Shown one piece after another: positions 5,840 through 13,899 of a stretch of DNA of 15,320 nucleotides; the stretch's first letter is position 1; the number at the start of each line of letters is the position of its first letter. This DNA is from Lentisphaeria bacterium (GTDB lineage: Bacteria; Verrucomicrobiota; Lentisphaeria; Oligosphaerales; Oligosphaeraceae): assembly GCA_016302725.1 (NCBI GenBank), contig JAEDNB010000028.1, forward strand, positions 1-15,320, written 5' to 3'. Under the pieces are notes generated by a model. It was not told where the DNA came from. It searched no databases and saw only the letters and a program-made list of their open reading frames with translations. A program made the position numbers and the translations under genes.

Positions 5840-6328
5840 ATGTCTTTCTTTGACCGTTTCTTTTCCTTCCTGCACAAGCCCCAGCAGCCTGAGTCGGGAG
5901 CCGTCGCCGGGCGTGACCGGAATGCCCCGCCCATTGCCGACCCCAAGCCCAACAAGAATGTCTACGACGAGGCCTTCAAGGTGGAGGTCCCCGACTGGGC
6001 CAAGGGGCTGAACAACACCGAACTGACCTCCCAGCTGCGGGAGCATGTGAAGTGCCACTACGCCCCCAATTTCGGCTGGAAGAAAATCATGACCGCCAAG
6101 ACCGGTCCGGATGGCAACCTCATCCCCGAATATGACGGCATCGCCGGCGACTGCGGCGCCGTGAAGTCCTACGGCCTCAAGGTCGCCCAGCGCCATGGAC
6201 GGACAATGCCCTACAAGTACGTGGACTTGAACATGGCCTTCCGCTGCTGCTGCGACATCCCCACAAAGTGCCCCTTCCTCCAGATGGCCCAGAATGAGGC
6301 CCGTTCGGTGAACATGCGCCGCCGGTAG
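5840..6328 (+). CDS. Cysteine-rich soluble protein of unknown function
   Basis: A 162-residue protein of no family I recognise. It has no signal peptide or membrane segment. Residues 1-40 are Pro-rich and probably flexible after a short Phe-rich amphipathic start (SFFDRFFSFLH). The C-terminal two thirds contain six cysteines: Cys72, Cys105, and the cluster Cys136-137-138 with Cys144 (RCCCDIPTKCPF). With His69 and His73 nearby, this could bind zinc or an iron-sulfur cluster, but that is inference. The end is basic (RRR). The ATG at 5840 follows AAGG by four bases. The gene stands alone between a divergent intergenic region and a strong terminator, so it is probably a single-gene transcript. 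Confidence 0.8.
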   Translation: MSFFDRFFSFLHKPQQPESGAVAGRDRNAPPIADPKPNKNVYDEAFKVEVPDWAKGLNNTELTSQLREHVKCHYAPNFGWKKIMTAKTGPDGNLIPEYDGIAGDCGAVKSYGLKVAQRHGRTMPYKYVDLNMAFRCCCDIPTKCPFLQMAQNEARSVNMRRR

Positions 6329-6358
6329 GGCCTCCGACACGAAATCCTCACTGGGAAC

Positions 6359-6398
6359 AAGGACCCCTCGCCCTCGCGGCGATGGGTCCTTTGCTTTT
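6359..6398 (+). terminator. Rho-independent terminator
   Basis: AAGGACCC (6359-6366) pairs perfectly with GGGTCCTT (6384-6391). After one mismatch TCGCC pairs with GGCGA around a five-base loop. TTT and then a TTTT run (6395-6398) follow on the + strand. It ends the cysteine-rich gene and isolates it from the helicase gene. Confidence 0.88.
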
Positions 6399-6473
6399 CC
6401 GGGCGCTTCCGTTGCGGCGGCGCCCCTGTGGTTTCCTGGGGTATAGAGGGATGTGTGCGGGGGAGATTATATT

Positions 6474-8357
6474 ATGCAACTGATTCTGCCGTTATGCGCA
6501 TATGTCTATGCGTGTGCGGGGATGTCTTTGACCGTGTGCCCATTTCCGGGCTGTGTACGGCGTTCTATTTTCCTTTTCCCATCCAAGAGTGCCCAGGAGT
6601 CCATTTTGAGTTCAAGCATATTCCGTCGTGCCTGGAAGGGGCTTTGCTCCCTTTTCCAGGGCGGTTCCGCTTCTTCCGAGAAGCCTGCCTCACCCGCCCA
6701 TTCCCAGGGAGGGGCCGTTTCCCAGTCTTCCCCATCCCCATCCAGGGGGCGGGGCGGTCGTCCCTCGGGGGGGCGGGGCCCCGCTTCCTCCGCCTCCACC
6801 GCCTCCGAGGGCACGGGTGCCCGCCGGGGTGAGGGTGCGTCGTCCCGTCCTGGCCGCGGGGTGCGTCGTCGTGGGGCCGCCCCGTCCCCTTCCTCCGTGG
6901 GGCGGGCGGTTTCCGTGGACAGTGCAGCCAGTGAGGAATCCAGCGAGGCCTCCCGCCTAGGGGAGGAGCGCGCCCATCGGATCCTGGACAAGAAGAAGGT
7001 GGGGGACTGGCAGGTCCCTGCGGTGGAGAGCCGCGAGGAAGGAGTGAAATACTTCCAGGATTTCCCCCTGGCCAGGGAGATACTCCGCGCCGCCCTGGAT
7101 GACATGGGCTTCCGGAAATGCACCCCCATCCAGGGGCTGGCGCTGCCGGTGGCCATCACGGGGGCGGACTTGGCGGGCAAGGCCCAGACGGGCACGGGAA
7201 AGACGGCCGTCTTCCTCATGTCCATGCTGGACCAGTTCGTGCGCAACGGGGAAGGGCGCAAGTTGAACCAGCCCTACGCCCTGGTGCTGGCGCCCACCCG
7301 GGAACTGGCCATCCAGATCGCCAAGGACGCGGACAACTTGAGCGTCTACACCTCCCTGCGCACCGTGGCGGTCTTCGGGGGGATGGACTATGAGCGCCAG
7401 CGCCGCCTCCTACAGGCTGGCTGCGACCTGATTGTGGCCACCCCCGGGCGGCTGATTGATTTCCTGCAGAAGCGTGTGATTGACACCTCCATGCTCAAGG
7501 TGCTCATCATCGACGAGGCGGACCGCATGCTGGACATGGGGTTCATCCCCGATGTGAAACGCATCATCAACTATCTGCCACCCAAGGAACAACGGCAGAC
7601 CATGCTCTTCAGTGCGACCCTCTCCCAGGACATCATGGCCCTGGCCAGCCGCTGGATGCGCCCCGATCCCGCCGTCCTGGAAGTGGAGCCGGAACGGGTG
7701 GTGGCCGAGGGCGTCAATGAAACCGTCTACGCCTGCACCACCCGGGAAAAACTGGCCATCATCCTCTGGGTCCTCCAGCACGAGGATGTCCACCGGGCCC
7801 TCATCTTCCGGAACCGACGCCGGGACGTGGAGGAACTCCGCTACCAGCTGATGAAATACGGCATCCCCTGCGAAATGCTCTCCGGGGACGTGAACCAGAA
7901 CCGCCGCCTCAACATCCTGGAGGCCTTTCGCAACGGCACCGTGAAAGTCGTGGTGGCCACGGATGTGGCGGGACGGGGCATCCAGGTGGACGACATCACC
8001 CACGTCTTCAACTACGACCTCCCCTACGAGGCCGAGGACTATGTGCACCGGGTGGGGCGCACCGCCCGCGCCGGCCACCAGGGCCGCGCCATCTCCTTCG
8101 CGGACGAGGATTGCGCCTTTGTCATGCCGGAAATCGAGCAGTACATCGGGCGTGCCCTGCCCACGGTCCAGCCCCCCGAGGAGATGCTGGTGATGCCCGC
8201 CCCCGTGGCGGGGGTCAAGCTGCCTCCCCGGGAAGGCGTGCGTCCCGAGGGCAGGCGGGAGGGCGGCCATCGGGGTTTCCCGGGCCGTTCCTCCTTTGGC
8301 CGTCGTCCCGAGGGCGGCCGGGGGCGTCCCCCCTTCCGTCCCTCCTCCCACCGGTAG
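6474..8357 (+). CDS. DEAD-box ATP-dependent RNA helicase
   Basis: A 627-residue superfamily 2 RNA helicase that unwinds RNA duplexes in ribosome assembly or mRNA decay. The motifs appear in order: CTPIQ (Q motif), TGTGKT at 239-244, PTRELAIQ, TPGRL, DEAD at 347-350, SAT, VATDVAGRGI, and HRVGRTAR at 525-532. A Ser/Arg/Gly-rich low-complexity stretch (about 65-160) precedes the core, and an Arg/Gly/Pro-rich tail follows it; both probably bind RNA. The layout is RhlB/RhlE-like. The ATG at 6474 has GGGAG 8 bases upstream. A TTG at 6606 with AGGAG 6 bases upstream is a serious rival: residues 1-44 are Cys-rich, hydrophobic and lack the GC third-position bias of the gene, whereas the protein from 6606 begins with an amphipathic basic helix. 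Confidence 0.95.
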   Translation: MQLILPLCAYVYACAGMSLTVCPFPGCVRRSIFLFPSKSAQESILSSSIFRRAWKGLCSLFQGGSASSEKPASPAHSQGGAVSQSSPSPSRGRGGRPSGGRGPASSASTASEGTGARRGEGASSRPGRGVRRRGAAPSPSSVGRAVSVDSAASEESSEASRLGEERAHRILDKKKVGDWQVPAVESREEGVKYFQDFPLAREILRAALDDMGFRKCTPIQGLALPVAITGADLAGKAQTGTGKTAVFLMSMLDQFVRNGEGRKLNQPYALVLAPTRELAIQIAKDADNLSVYTSLRTVAVFGGMDYERQRRLLQAGCDLIVATPGRLIDFLQKRVIDTSMLKVLIIDEADRMLDMGFIPDVKRIINYLPPKEQRQTMLFSATLSQDIMALASRWMRPDPAVLEVEPERVVAEGVNETVYACTTREKLAIILWVLQHEDVHRALIFRNRRRDVEELRYQLMKYGIPCEMLSGDVNQNRRLNILEAFRNGTVKVVVATDVAGRGIQVDDITHVFNYDLPYEAEDYVHRVGRTARAGHQGRAISFADEDCAFVMPEIEQYIGRALPTVQPPEEMLVMPAPVAGVKLPPREGVRPEGRREGGHRGFPGRSSFGRRPEGGRGRPPFRPSSHR

Positions 8358-8387
8358 CGCCAGCAGCCTTTCCCCCTTTTGCCGCCC

Positions 8388-8942
8388 ATGCCCCTGGACG
8401 CCGTCCCGCAGATGAGAGTAGGGGACCAGGACGCCCCCAGGGGGGAGAGCCTCCCCGTAGTGGTGGTGCTGGACACCCTGCGCAGCGCCTACAACACCGG
8501 GAACATCTTCCGGCTGGCGGACGCGGTGAATGCCCGGGCCATCTACGCCTGCGGATACACCCCCTGCCCACCCCACGAGAAACTGGCCAAGACCGCCATG
8601 GGCTGCGACGCCATGGTGCCTTGCCGGCATTTCCCCCGCGCGGCGGACGCCATCCGGGAGCTGAAGGCGGAGGGATATGCCGTCTATGGCGTGGACACCG
8701 TGGTGGGCGCCCAGTGCTACTGGGAGGCGCACCTCCGCTTCCCCGCCGCCTTCGTGCTGGGAAACGAGGCCCTGGGCATCTCCCCGGAGGCCCTCGCCCT
8801 CTGCGATGCTTTCCTGCAACTGCCCGCCTGCGGGCGGAAAAACTCCATCAACGTGGGAAACTGCGCCGGCGTAATCCTCTTCGAGGCCCTCAAGCAGCAC
8901 CGCCTCCAGGATGACACCAATTTCCAGGAGACTTCGGAATGA
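8388..8942 (+). CDS. SpoU/TrmH-family RNA 2'-O-ribose methyltransferase
   Basis: A 184-residue SPOUT enzyme that methylates a ribose 2'-hydroxyl in tRNA or rRNA using S-adenosylmethionine. Motif 1 is NTGNIFRLADA with Asn36 and the catalytic Arg42. Motif 2 is VLGNEALGIS, and motif 3 is INVGNCAGVILFEAL; motifs 2 and 3 build the trefoil knot. The segment CGYTPCPPHEKLAKTAMG matches the group of short TrmH-like proteins without an N-terminal RNA-binding domain. The target nucleotide is not predictable. The start at 8388 is preferred over a TTG three codons earlier; an ATG at 8412 is also possible. It follows the helicase by 30 bases and overlaps the next gene by ATGA, so it lies inside an operon. 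Confidence 0.9.
   Translation: MPLDAVPQMRVGDQDAPRGESLPVVVVLDTLRSAYNTGNIFRLADAVNARAIYACGYTPCPPHEKLAKTAMGCDAMVPCRHFPRAADAIRELKAEGYAVYGVDTVVGAQCYWEAHLRFPAAFVLGNEALGISPEALALCDAFLQLPACGRKNSINVGNCAGVILFEALKQHRLQDDTNFQETSE
8926..8930 (+). promoter_or_regulatory. Shine-Dalgarno AGGAG inside the methyltransferase gene
   Basis: AGGAG lies 8 bases before the ATG at 8939 and within the last codons of the methyltransferase gene. With the ATGA stop/start overlap it supports coupled translation and fixes the start of the downstream fusion gene. Confidence 0.8.
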
Positions 8943-11590
8943 ATTGCCTGATTGTTTTTTTCCTCTGGCTCGTCGCCTATCTCGCTGTCCGCCTGCGCTA
9001 CCGCATCCACGTCAAGGGGCTGGACGAGGTAATGAAGCGGTATGGCCGTTCCGGGGTGCTTTTCCTGCCCAACCATCCCGCCCTCATCGACCCCGTGATT
9101 CTTTCCACGGTGCTCTGGCGCCGCTTCCATCCCCGTGCGCTGGTGACCGAAAAGCAGGTGAAGGCGACGGCGCTGCGCCGGATTGGCTGGCGCATCCGGG
9201 TGCTTCCCCTGCCGGACCTGGGGGTGTCGGGCATTGCCGGGCACGATGCGGTGCTGGCCCAGATCCGGCGTTGCGTGGAGGCGTTGAAGGCGGGGGACAA
9301 CCTCCTCTTCTATCCCGCCGGGCGCATCTACCGTTCCCGGCAGGAGAAGCTCCGGGGCAACGGGGGGCTTTCCCGGATTCTCCAGGAGTTCCCGGAGTGC
9401 AAAGTTGTCCTGGTGCGCACCACGGGGCTCTGGGGGAGCGATTTCGGGCGGGCCAAGGGCTATCAGCTCCCCTTCGGCACCTGCCTCAAGCGCCATATCT
9501 GGCATGTGCTCCTGGGGGGCGTCTTCTTCATGCCACGGCGCCATGTGACCATAGAGTTCGTCCCCCGGCCTGACGACCTGCCCGAGGCCACGGAAAAGGA
9601 ACTGCTGAACCGCTACCTGGAGAATTTCTACAACCAGGCCATGCGCCCCAATACCTATGTCCCCTACACCTGGTTTGAGCGTGGCGGCGTCCGCACCCTG
9701 CCCGAGCCCGATGCCTGCAACACCGTCGAGGATACCTCCCGAGTCCCCGACGAGGTCCGGATGGCCGTCAAGGAAAAGCTGCGGGAGTTGACGGGCAAGC
9801 GCCTTATCCGGGACACGGACACCCTGGGCACGGACCTGGGGCTGGATTCCCTGGTGGTGGTGGAACTCCAGCAGTGGATCGCCCAGCGCTTCGGCAAGGA
9901 AGTGCCCAGTCCGGAAAAACTCCGCACCGTGGCCAGCCTCCTGATTGCCGCCATGGGGGAGAGCGCGGGCATGGAACCCCTGATCCCCGTCCCCGCCCAT
10001 TGGTATTACGACGACCCCCGCCCCATGGAAATCACCCCGGCGGACAACATTCCCATGGCCTTCCTGAAGAATGCCCGGAAAGCTCCTTCCCTCCCGGTCT
10101 GGGCGGACCAGACCAGCGGGGTCTTCACCAACCGCAAGATGGTGCTGGCGGTGCTGGCCCTGGCCCCCCAGTTGGAGAAGCTCCCCGGGGAGCGCCTGGG
10201 GATTCTCATGCCGGGGACGGTGGCGGCCACCCTCATGTACCTGGCCGCCCAGTTCGCGGGCAAGGTGCCCGTGATGCTGAACTGGACCGTGGGCAACCGG
10301 AATCTGCGCCACTGCGTGGAGGCCGCCGGAGTGGGGAGGATTCTCACGGCGCAGGTGCTGGTGGACCGGCTGAAGGGGACGGGGGTGGACTTCTCCGGGC
10401 TGGAGGAGCGCTTTGTGACCGTGGAGTCCATCCGGGACTCCATTGGCCTGGGGGCGAAACTGCTCGCCTTCGCCCGGAGCCGCCTCTGCTGGCGGAAACT
10501 CTGGAAGGCCCCCATTCCCGAGACCGCGGTGATTCTCTTCACCTCAGGCTCCGAAAGCCTCCCCAAGACGGTGCCCCTGACCCACAGGAACCTGCTGGTG
10601 AACGTGGCGCACGCCGCCGCCGACATGGGAATCCAGAAGGGGTATTGCCTGCTGGGGATGCTGCCCCCCTTCCACTCCTTCGGCACCCTCCTCAGCATCG
10701 TCCTGCCCTGTGTCTCCAACATCCGCGTGGTCTACCATCCCAATCCCACGGAGGGGGCCATGCTGGCCCGCATCACCGCCGCCTACAAGGTGAATTTCTT
10801 CTGCGGCACCCCCACCTTCGTGGCCAACATCCTGCGCAACGGCACCCCCCAGCAGCTGGGGACCCTCCGCCTGGTGGTCTGCGGCGCGGAGAAGTGCCCC
10901 GAGGCCACCTTCCAGCTGCTGCGGGAGAAGGCGCCCAAGGCCTCCCTCTACGAGGGGTATGGCATCACCGAATGCGGCCCCGTGGTCTCCCTGAACAAGC
11001 CCGCCGAATGCCGGGAGGGCACCATCGGGCGGCTTCTCCCCTGCACCCAAGGGCTGGTCATGGACGAGGGGTGCAGCCATCCCCTCCCCCCCGGGACCAC
11101 GGGAATGCTGGTGGTGCGGGGCGAGGCGGTCTTCGGCGGCTACCTGGGCTACGATGGCCCCAGCCCCTTCGTGGAATACGACGGCCAGCGCTGGTACCGC
11201 ACCGGCGACCTGGTCCAGATGGATGCCGACGGCTACATCACTTTCAAGGGACGCCTGAAGCGCTTCGTGAAAATCGGCGGCGAAATGATTTCCCTCCCCG
11301 CCCTGGAGGAGGGCCTCCTGAAGCATTTCGCCGACCCCCTGGCCAAGGGGCCCTCCCTGGCGGTGGAGGCCTATGGGCCGGACGCCTCGCCCACCATTGT
11401 CCTGGTCTCCCTGGCGGAGGTCTCCCGGGAGGAGGCCAACCAGGCCCTGCGCCAGGAGGGCTTCTCCCCCATCTGCTCTGTCCGGGAGGTGCGCCACTGG
11501 GAGGAAATCCCCATGCTGGGCACCGGAAAGACAGACTACCGCACCATCCGGCGCCGCCTGGAAACGGAAGCCCCCCCCGCCGCCTCCTAG
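8939..11590 (+). CDS. Acyltransferase (PlsC) - acyl carrier protein - AMP-dependent acyl ligase fusion
   Basis: An 883-residue three-domain protein for acyl activation and transfer, probably acyl-ACP formation and (lyso)phospholipid acylation at the inner membrane. Residues 4-17 form one hydrophobic helix. The PlsC domain (about 20-240) shows the HxxxxD motif at His46-Asp51 and FYPAGR at 124-129. An ACP domain (about 270-345) contains LGLDSL with Ser304 as the phosphopantetheine site. The adenylation domain (about 370-875) has TSGSESLPKT at 535-544, YEGYGITECGP, YRTGDL, GRLKRFVKIGG, and the C-terminal catalytic Lys864 in GTGKTDY. E. coli Aas joins PlsC and ligase domains without an integral ACP, so the order here is distinctive. 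It overlaps the methyltransferase gene by four bases, and a DUF2304/GT2 pair follows, consistent with an envelope role. Confidence 0.93.
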   Translation: MNCLIVFFLWLVAYLAVRLRYRIHVKGLDEVMKRYGRSGVLFLPNHPALIDPVILSTVLWRRFHPRALVTEKQVKATALRRIGWRIRVLPLPDLGVSGIAGHDAVLAQIRRCVEALKAGDNLLFYPAGRIYRSRQEKLRGNGGLSRILQEFPECKVVLVRTTGLWGSDFGRAKGYQLPFGTCLKRHIWHVLLGGVFFMPRRHVTIEFVPRPDDLPEATEKELLNRYLENFYNQAMRPNTYVPYTWFERGGVRTLPEPDACNTVEDTSRVPDEVRMAVKEKLRELTGKRLIRDTDTLGTDLGLDSLVVVELQQWIAQRFGKEVPSPEKLRTVASLLIAAMGESAGMEPLIPVPAHWYYDDPRPMEITPADNIPMAFLKNARKAPSLPVWADQTSGVFTNRKMVLAVLALAPQLEKLPGERLGILMPGTVAATLMYLAAQFAGKVPVMLNWTVGNRNLRHCVEAAGVGRILTAQVLVDRLKGTGVDFSGLEERFVTVESIRDSIGLGAKLLAFARSRLCWRKLWKAPIPETAVILFTSGSESLPKTVPLTHRNLLVNVAHAAADMGIQKGYCLLGMLPPFHSFGTLLSIVLPCVSNIRVVYHPNPTEGAMLARITAAYKVNFFCGTPTFVANILRNGTPQQLGTLRLVVCGAEKCPEATFQLLREKAPKASLYEGYGITECGPVVSLNKPAECREGTIGRLLPCTQGLVMDEGCSHPLPPGTTGMLVVRGEAVFGGYLGYDGPSPFVEYDGQRWYRTGDLVQMDADGYITFKGRLKRFVKIGGEMISLPALEEGLLKHFADPLAKGPSLAVEAYGPDASPTIVLVSLAEVSREEANQALRQEGFSPICSVREVRHWEEIPMLGTGKTDYRTIRRRLETEAPPAAS

Positions 11591-11633
11591 GTCCACGGCG
11601 CTTCCTTCCCCCACTCCCTTCCCCCCTGCCGCC

Positions 11634-11999
11634 ATGGCCATCCGCATCATCCTCATCGCCGGCTTGCTTCTGCTTACCCTGGTGGCGCTGGTCTCCCTGA
11701 AGAGCCGCCTGGGCGTCCGCCTCTTCCTGGCGGGGCAGTTGATGCTGGGGGTCTTCCTGGTCCTCTTCCCCGAAACCACCAACTGGCTGGCGGCCAAGGT
11801 GGGGGTGGGGCGCGGCACGGACCTCCTCTTCTACCTGGCCGTCCTGGCGGGATATGGCGCCATGCTCATTGTCCTGGCAAAATTCCGCCGCCTGGAACGC
11901 CAGTTGACGGAACTGACCCGCCAAATCGCCCTGAAGAACCCCCGCCAGCTTCCAGGGGACGCAGGTGACGCCCCTCCCTCCGGAGACTCCGCCCCATGA
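11634..11999 (+). CDS. DUF2304 small membrane protein
   Basis: A 121-residue membrane protein. Three hydrophobic segments are visible: residues 3-22 (IRIILIAGLLLLTLVALVSL), about 29-45, and about 65-82. The block LFPETTNWLAAKVGVGRGTDLLFYLAV and the following charged helix RRLERQLTELTRQIAL match the DUF2304 pattern. The C-terminal tail (about 105-121) is Pro/Gly/Asp-rich and disordered. DUF2304 proteins commonly sit beside family 2 glycosyltransferases that use lipid-linked donors or acceptors, and one follows here with an ATGA overlap. The start at 11634 begins the first membrane helix; the frame is open far upstream but that part runs through the ligase gene. No Shine-Dalgarno sequence is seen, only a long pyrimidine tract. 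Confidence 0.85.
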   Translation: MAIRIILIAGLLLLTLVALVSLKSRLGVRLFLAGQLMLGVFLVLFPETTNWLAAKVGVGRGTDLLFYLAVLAGYGAMLIVLAKFRRLERQLTELTRQIALKNPRQLPGDAGDAPPSGDSAP

Positions 12000-12748
12000 T
12001 TGGCGACATCTCCCTGGTCACCATCTGCTGGAATGCGGAGGGCACCCTGCAGCGCACCCTGGAGGGCGTCCTGGCCCAGGAGGTGCTCCCCCGGGAATAC
12101 CGGGTGGTGGACGGCGGTTCCACGGACGGCACCCTGGCCCTGCTGGAGCGCTGGCAGGGGCGTTTCCGGGAAAGGGGCGTGGATTTCCAGGTGGAGAGGC
12201 AGGTCCGCCTTCCGGGGGAGGCGGGCATTCCCGGCGCCTGGAACCAGGCCCTGGCCCAGGTCCGCTGCGGGATTGTGGCGTTGCTGAATGCGGACGACTG
12301 GTATGATCCGCCTGTCCTGCGCCTGGTGGAGGAGGCCTTCCGGCGCTCTCCCGCCCTGGGCGCCCTCTCCCTTCCAGTCTGGATGCACCCGGCTTCCCCG
12401 GGGAGGGAGTGGCTCTTCCGCCCCGCCAGCCTGGGGCAACTCCCCTGGCGGATGCCGGTGCCCCACCCAGGCACCTTCTTCCGCCGGACGACCTACGAGA
12501 GGGTAGGGCGCTACGATACCGCCTACCGCATCGCCGCCGACTACGATTTCATCTGGCGCTGCCATCTGGCGAAGATTCCCTGGGGCACCCTGGACCAGGC
12601 TTGCATCCATATGCAACTGGGCGGCCTCGCCAATGCCAGCCGCGCCCTCGCCCGCCGGGAGACCTACCGCATCGCCCGCCGCCATGGCTCCCCCTGGGAC
12701 CCCCGTCCCGCCCTGGCCTGGCTCCTCCGCGCCTTGAGCGCCCGCTGA
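11996..12748 (+). CDS. Family 2 glycosyltransferase
   Basis: A 250-residue GT-A fold glycosyltransferase that transfers a sugar from a nucleotide-sugar donor, most likely in the cytoplasm at the membrane. The N-terminal strand SLVTICWNAEGTL and VVDGGSTDGT (37-46) form the nucleotide-binding part. NADDW (98-102) carries the metal-binding acidic residues, and AADYDFIWR near 178-187 is the usual site of the catalytic base region. GIPGAWNQAL corresponds to the acceptor-side helix of colanic-acid-type enzymes. It has no membrane segment of its own, so it may rely on the overlapping DUF2304 protein. GGAGA sits about 11 bases before the ATG inside the preceding gene. Sugar and acceptor cannot be inferred. 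Confidence 0.92.
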   Translation: MIGDISLVTICWNAEGTLQRTLEGVLAQEVLPREYRVVDGGSTDGTLALLERWQGRFRERGVDFQVERQVRLPGEAGIPGAWNQALAQVRCGIVALLNADDWYDPPVLRLVEEAFRRSPALGALSLPVWMHPASPGREWLFRPASLGQLPWRMPVPHPGTFFRRTTYERVGRYDTAYRIAADYDFIWRCHLAKIPWGTLDQACIHMQLGGLANASRALARRETYRIARRHGSPWDPRPALAWLLRALSAR

Positions 12749-12842
12749 ACTCCCCCCGAAAACCCCCATTTCCTCTCCGGAGGCACTTCCCCAGGCCCGG
12801 CAACCGGCCGGACGCCTTTCCTTCACCCCTGAAAACCACGGT
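12749..12842 (+). other. Short intergenic region before ribD, no FMN riboswitch seen
   Basis: Ninety-four bases between the glycosyltransferase and ribD. Small GC-rich inverted repeats (CTCCGGAG; CCGG around 12800) are present. The conserved FMN-element blocks are not, and there is not enough room for one. No terminator with a T run was found, so ribD may be read through from upstream. Confidence 0.5.
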
Positions 12843-13883
12843 ATGTTAAGTGACATAGACCGACGATGGATGCAGGCCGCCTTGCAGGAGGCCGAAAAAG
12901 GCTGGGGAACCTGTTCCCCCAATCCCATGGTAGGGGCCGTCATCGCCCAGGGAGAGCATGAACTCTCCCGGGGACACCATGCCAAGGCGGGGGAGGCCCA
13001 TGCGGAAATCCGCGCCCTGGAAGCCCTCCCGCCAGGCACCGACCTCTCCCAGGCCACCCTCTATGTCACCCTGGAACCCTGCACCACCACCGGGCGCACC
13101 CCCCCCTGCTGCGAGGCCATCATCCGCTCCCGGGTGGGACGGGTGGTCATAGGATGCCTGGATGAAAATCCCGCCCACGGGGGAGCCGCCGTGGAACGCC
13201 TCCGGGCGGCCGGCATCCAGGTGGAGACCGGGCTCCTGGAAGAAGAGTGCCACCGCCTCAACGAACACTTCTTCTGGTGGATCCGCAAACGCCGCCCCTG
13301 GGTCATCCTGAAACTGGGACTCTCCCTGGATGGAAAAATCGCCCTCCCCGACGGCACCTCCCAGTGGATCACCGGCCCAGAAGCCCGCCGCCGCGCCCAC
13401 CGGCTGCGCCAAATCAGCGACATGATCATGGTGGGCGGACAGACCGCCCGCCGGGACAACCCACAGCTCACCGTCCGCGAGCCCCCCAATTGGGGGCGCC
13501 AGCCCATCCCCGTCATCTGGACCAGCCAGCCCCTGCCCAGCGACCTCCATCTCACCATGGCCACGGGCCGCCCCCTGGTGGAGACCCAGCCCGACACCCC
13601 CGAGGCCTGGGATACCTTCCTCTCCATCTGGGGCGCCGAGGACAAGGTGGTCCTCCTCATCGAGGGGGGTGGGGAGCTGGCGGCCAACGCACTCTCCTGC
13701 GGCGTGGTGAACCAGATTCAATTCTTCCTGGCCCCCAAGATCATCGGCGGCAGGGACTCCATCCCCGCCGTGGGCGGCATCGCCCCGCCCTGCCTGGAGG
13801 CCGCCATCCACCTCTCCCGCCCCCGCCTGGAAATGGTGGGGGAGGACCTGCTCTACATCGCCTATCCCGACAACTGCAAGTAG
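12843..13883 (+). CDS. ribD: Bifunctional diaminohydroxyphosphoribosylaminopyrimidine deaminase / 5-amino-6-(5-phosphoribosylamino)uracil reductase
   Basis: A 346-residue bifunctional enzyme for the second and third steps of riboflavin synthesis. The N-terminal deaminase (1-145) has the zinc site HAE (His53, Glu55) and EPCTTTGRTPPC (Cys80, Cys89). NPMVGAV at 28-34 and DENP at 106-109 are also family signatures. The C-terminal NADPH-dependent reductase starts with KLGLSLDGKIA (156-166), followed by WITG, VGGQTARRDNP and the glycine-rich IEGGGELA. Length is a little below the usual 360-370. The ATG at 12843 fits the family N-terminus; no Shine-Dalgarno sequence precedes it. It is separated from ribE by 16 bases. 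Confidence 0.96.
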   Translation: MLSDIDRRWMQAALQEAEKGWGTCSPNPMVGAVIAQGEHELSRGHHAKAGEAHAEIRALEALPPGTDLSQATLYVTLEPCTTTGRTPPCCEAIIRSRVGRVVIGCLDENPAHGGAAVERLRAAGIQVETGLLEEECHRLNEHFFWWIRKRRPWVILKLGLSLDGKIALPDGTSQWITGPEARRRAHRLRQISDMIMVGGQTARRDNPQLTVREPPNWGRQPIPVIWTSQPLPSDLHLTMATGRPLVETQPDTPEAWDTFLSIWGAEDKVVLLIEGGGELAANALSCGVVNQIQFFLAPKIIGGRDSIPAVGGIAPPCLEAAIHLSRPRLEMVGEDLLYIAYPDNCK

Positions 13884-13899
13884 CCCCGCCCACCGCCCC

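Noticed and set aside
7410..8900. 496-aa - strand open frame
   Set aside because: Antisense to the helicase core and SpoU methyltransferase; no recognisable motif.
9874..11700. 608-aa + strand open frame rich in Gly, Pro, Arg and His
   Set aside because: Out-of-frame shadow of the PlsC-ACP-ligase gene, which carries all the family motifs in its own frame.
12749..12842. FMN riboswitch before ribD
   Set aside because: Only 94 bases are available and the conserved blocks are absent.
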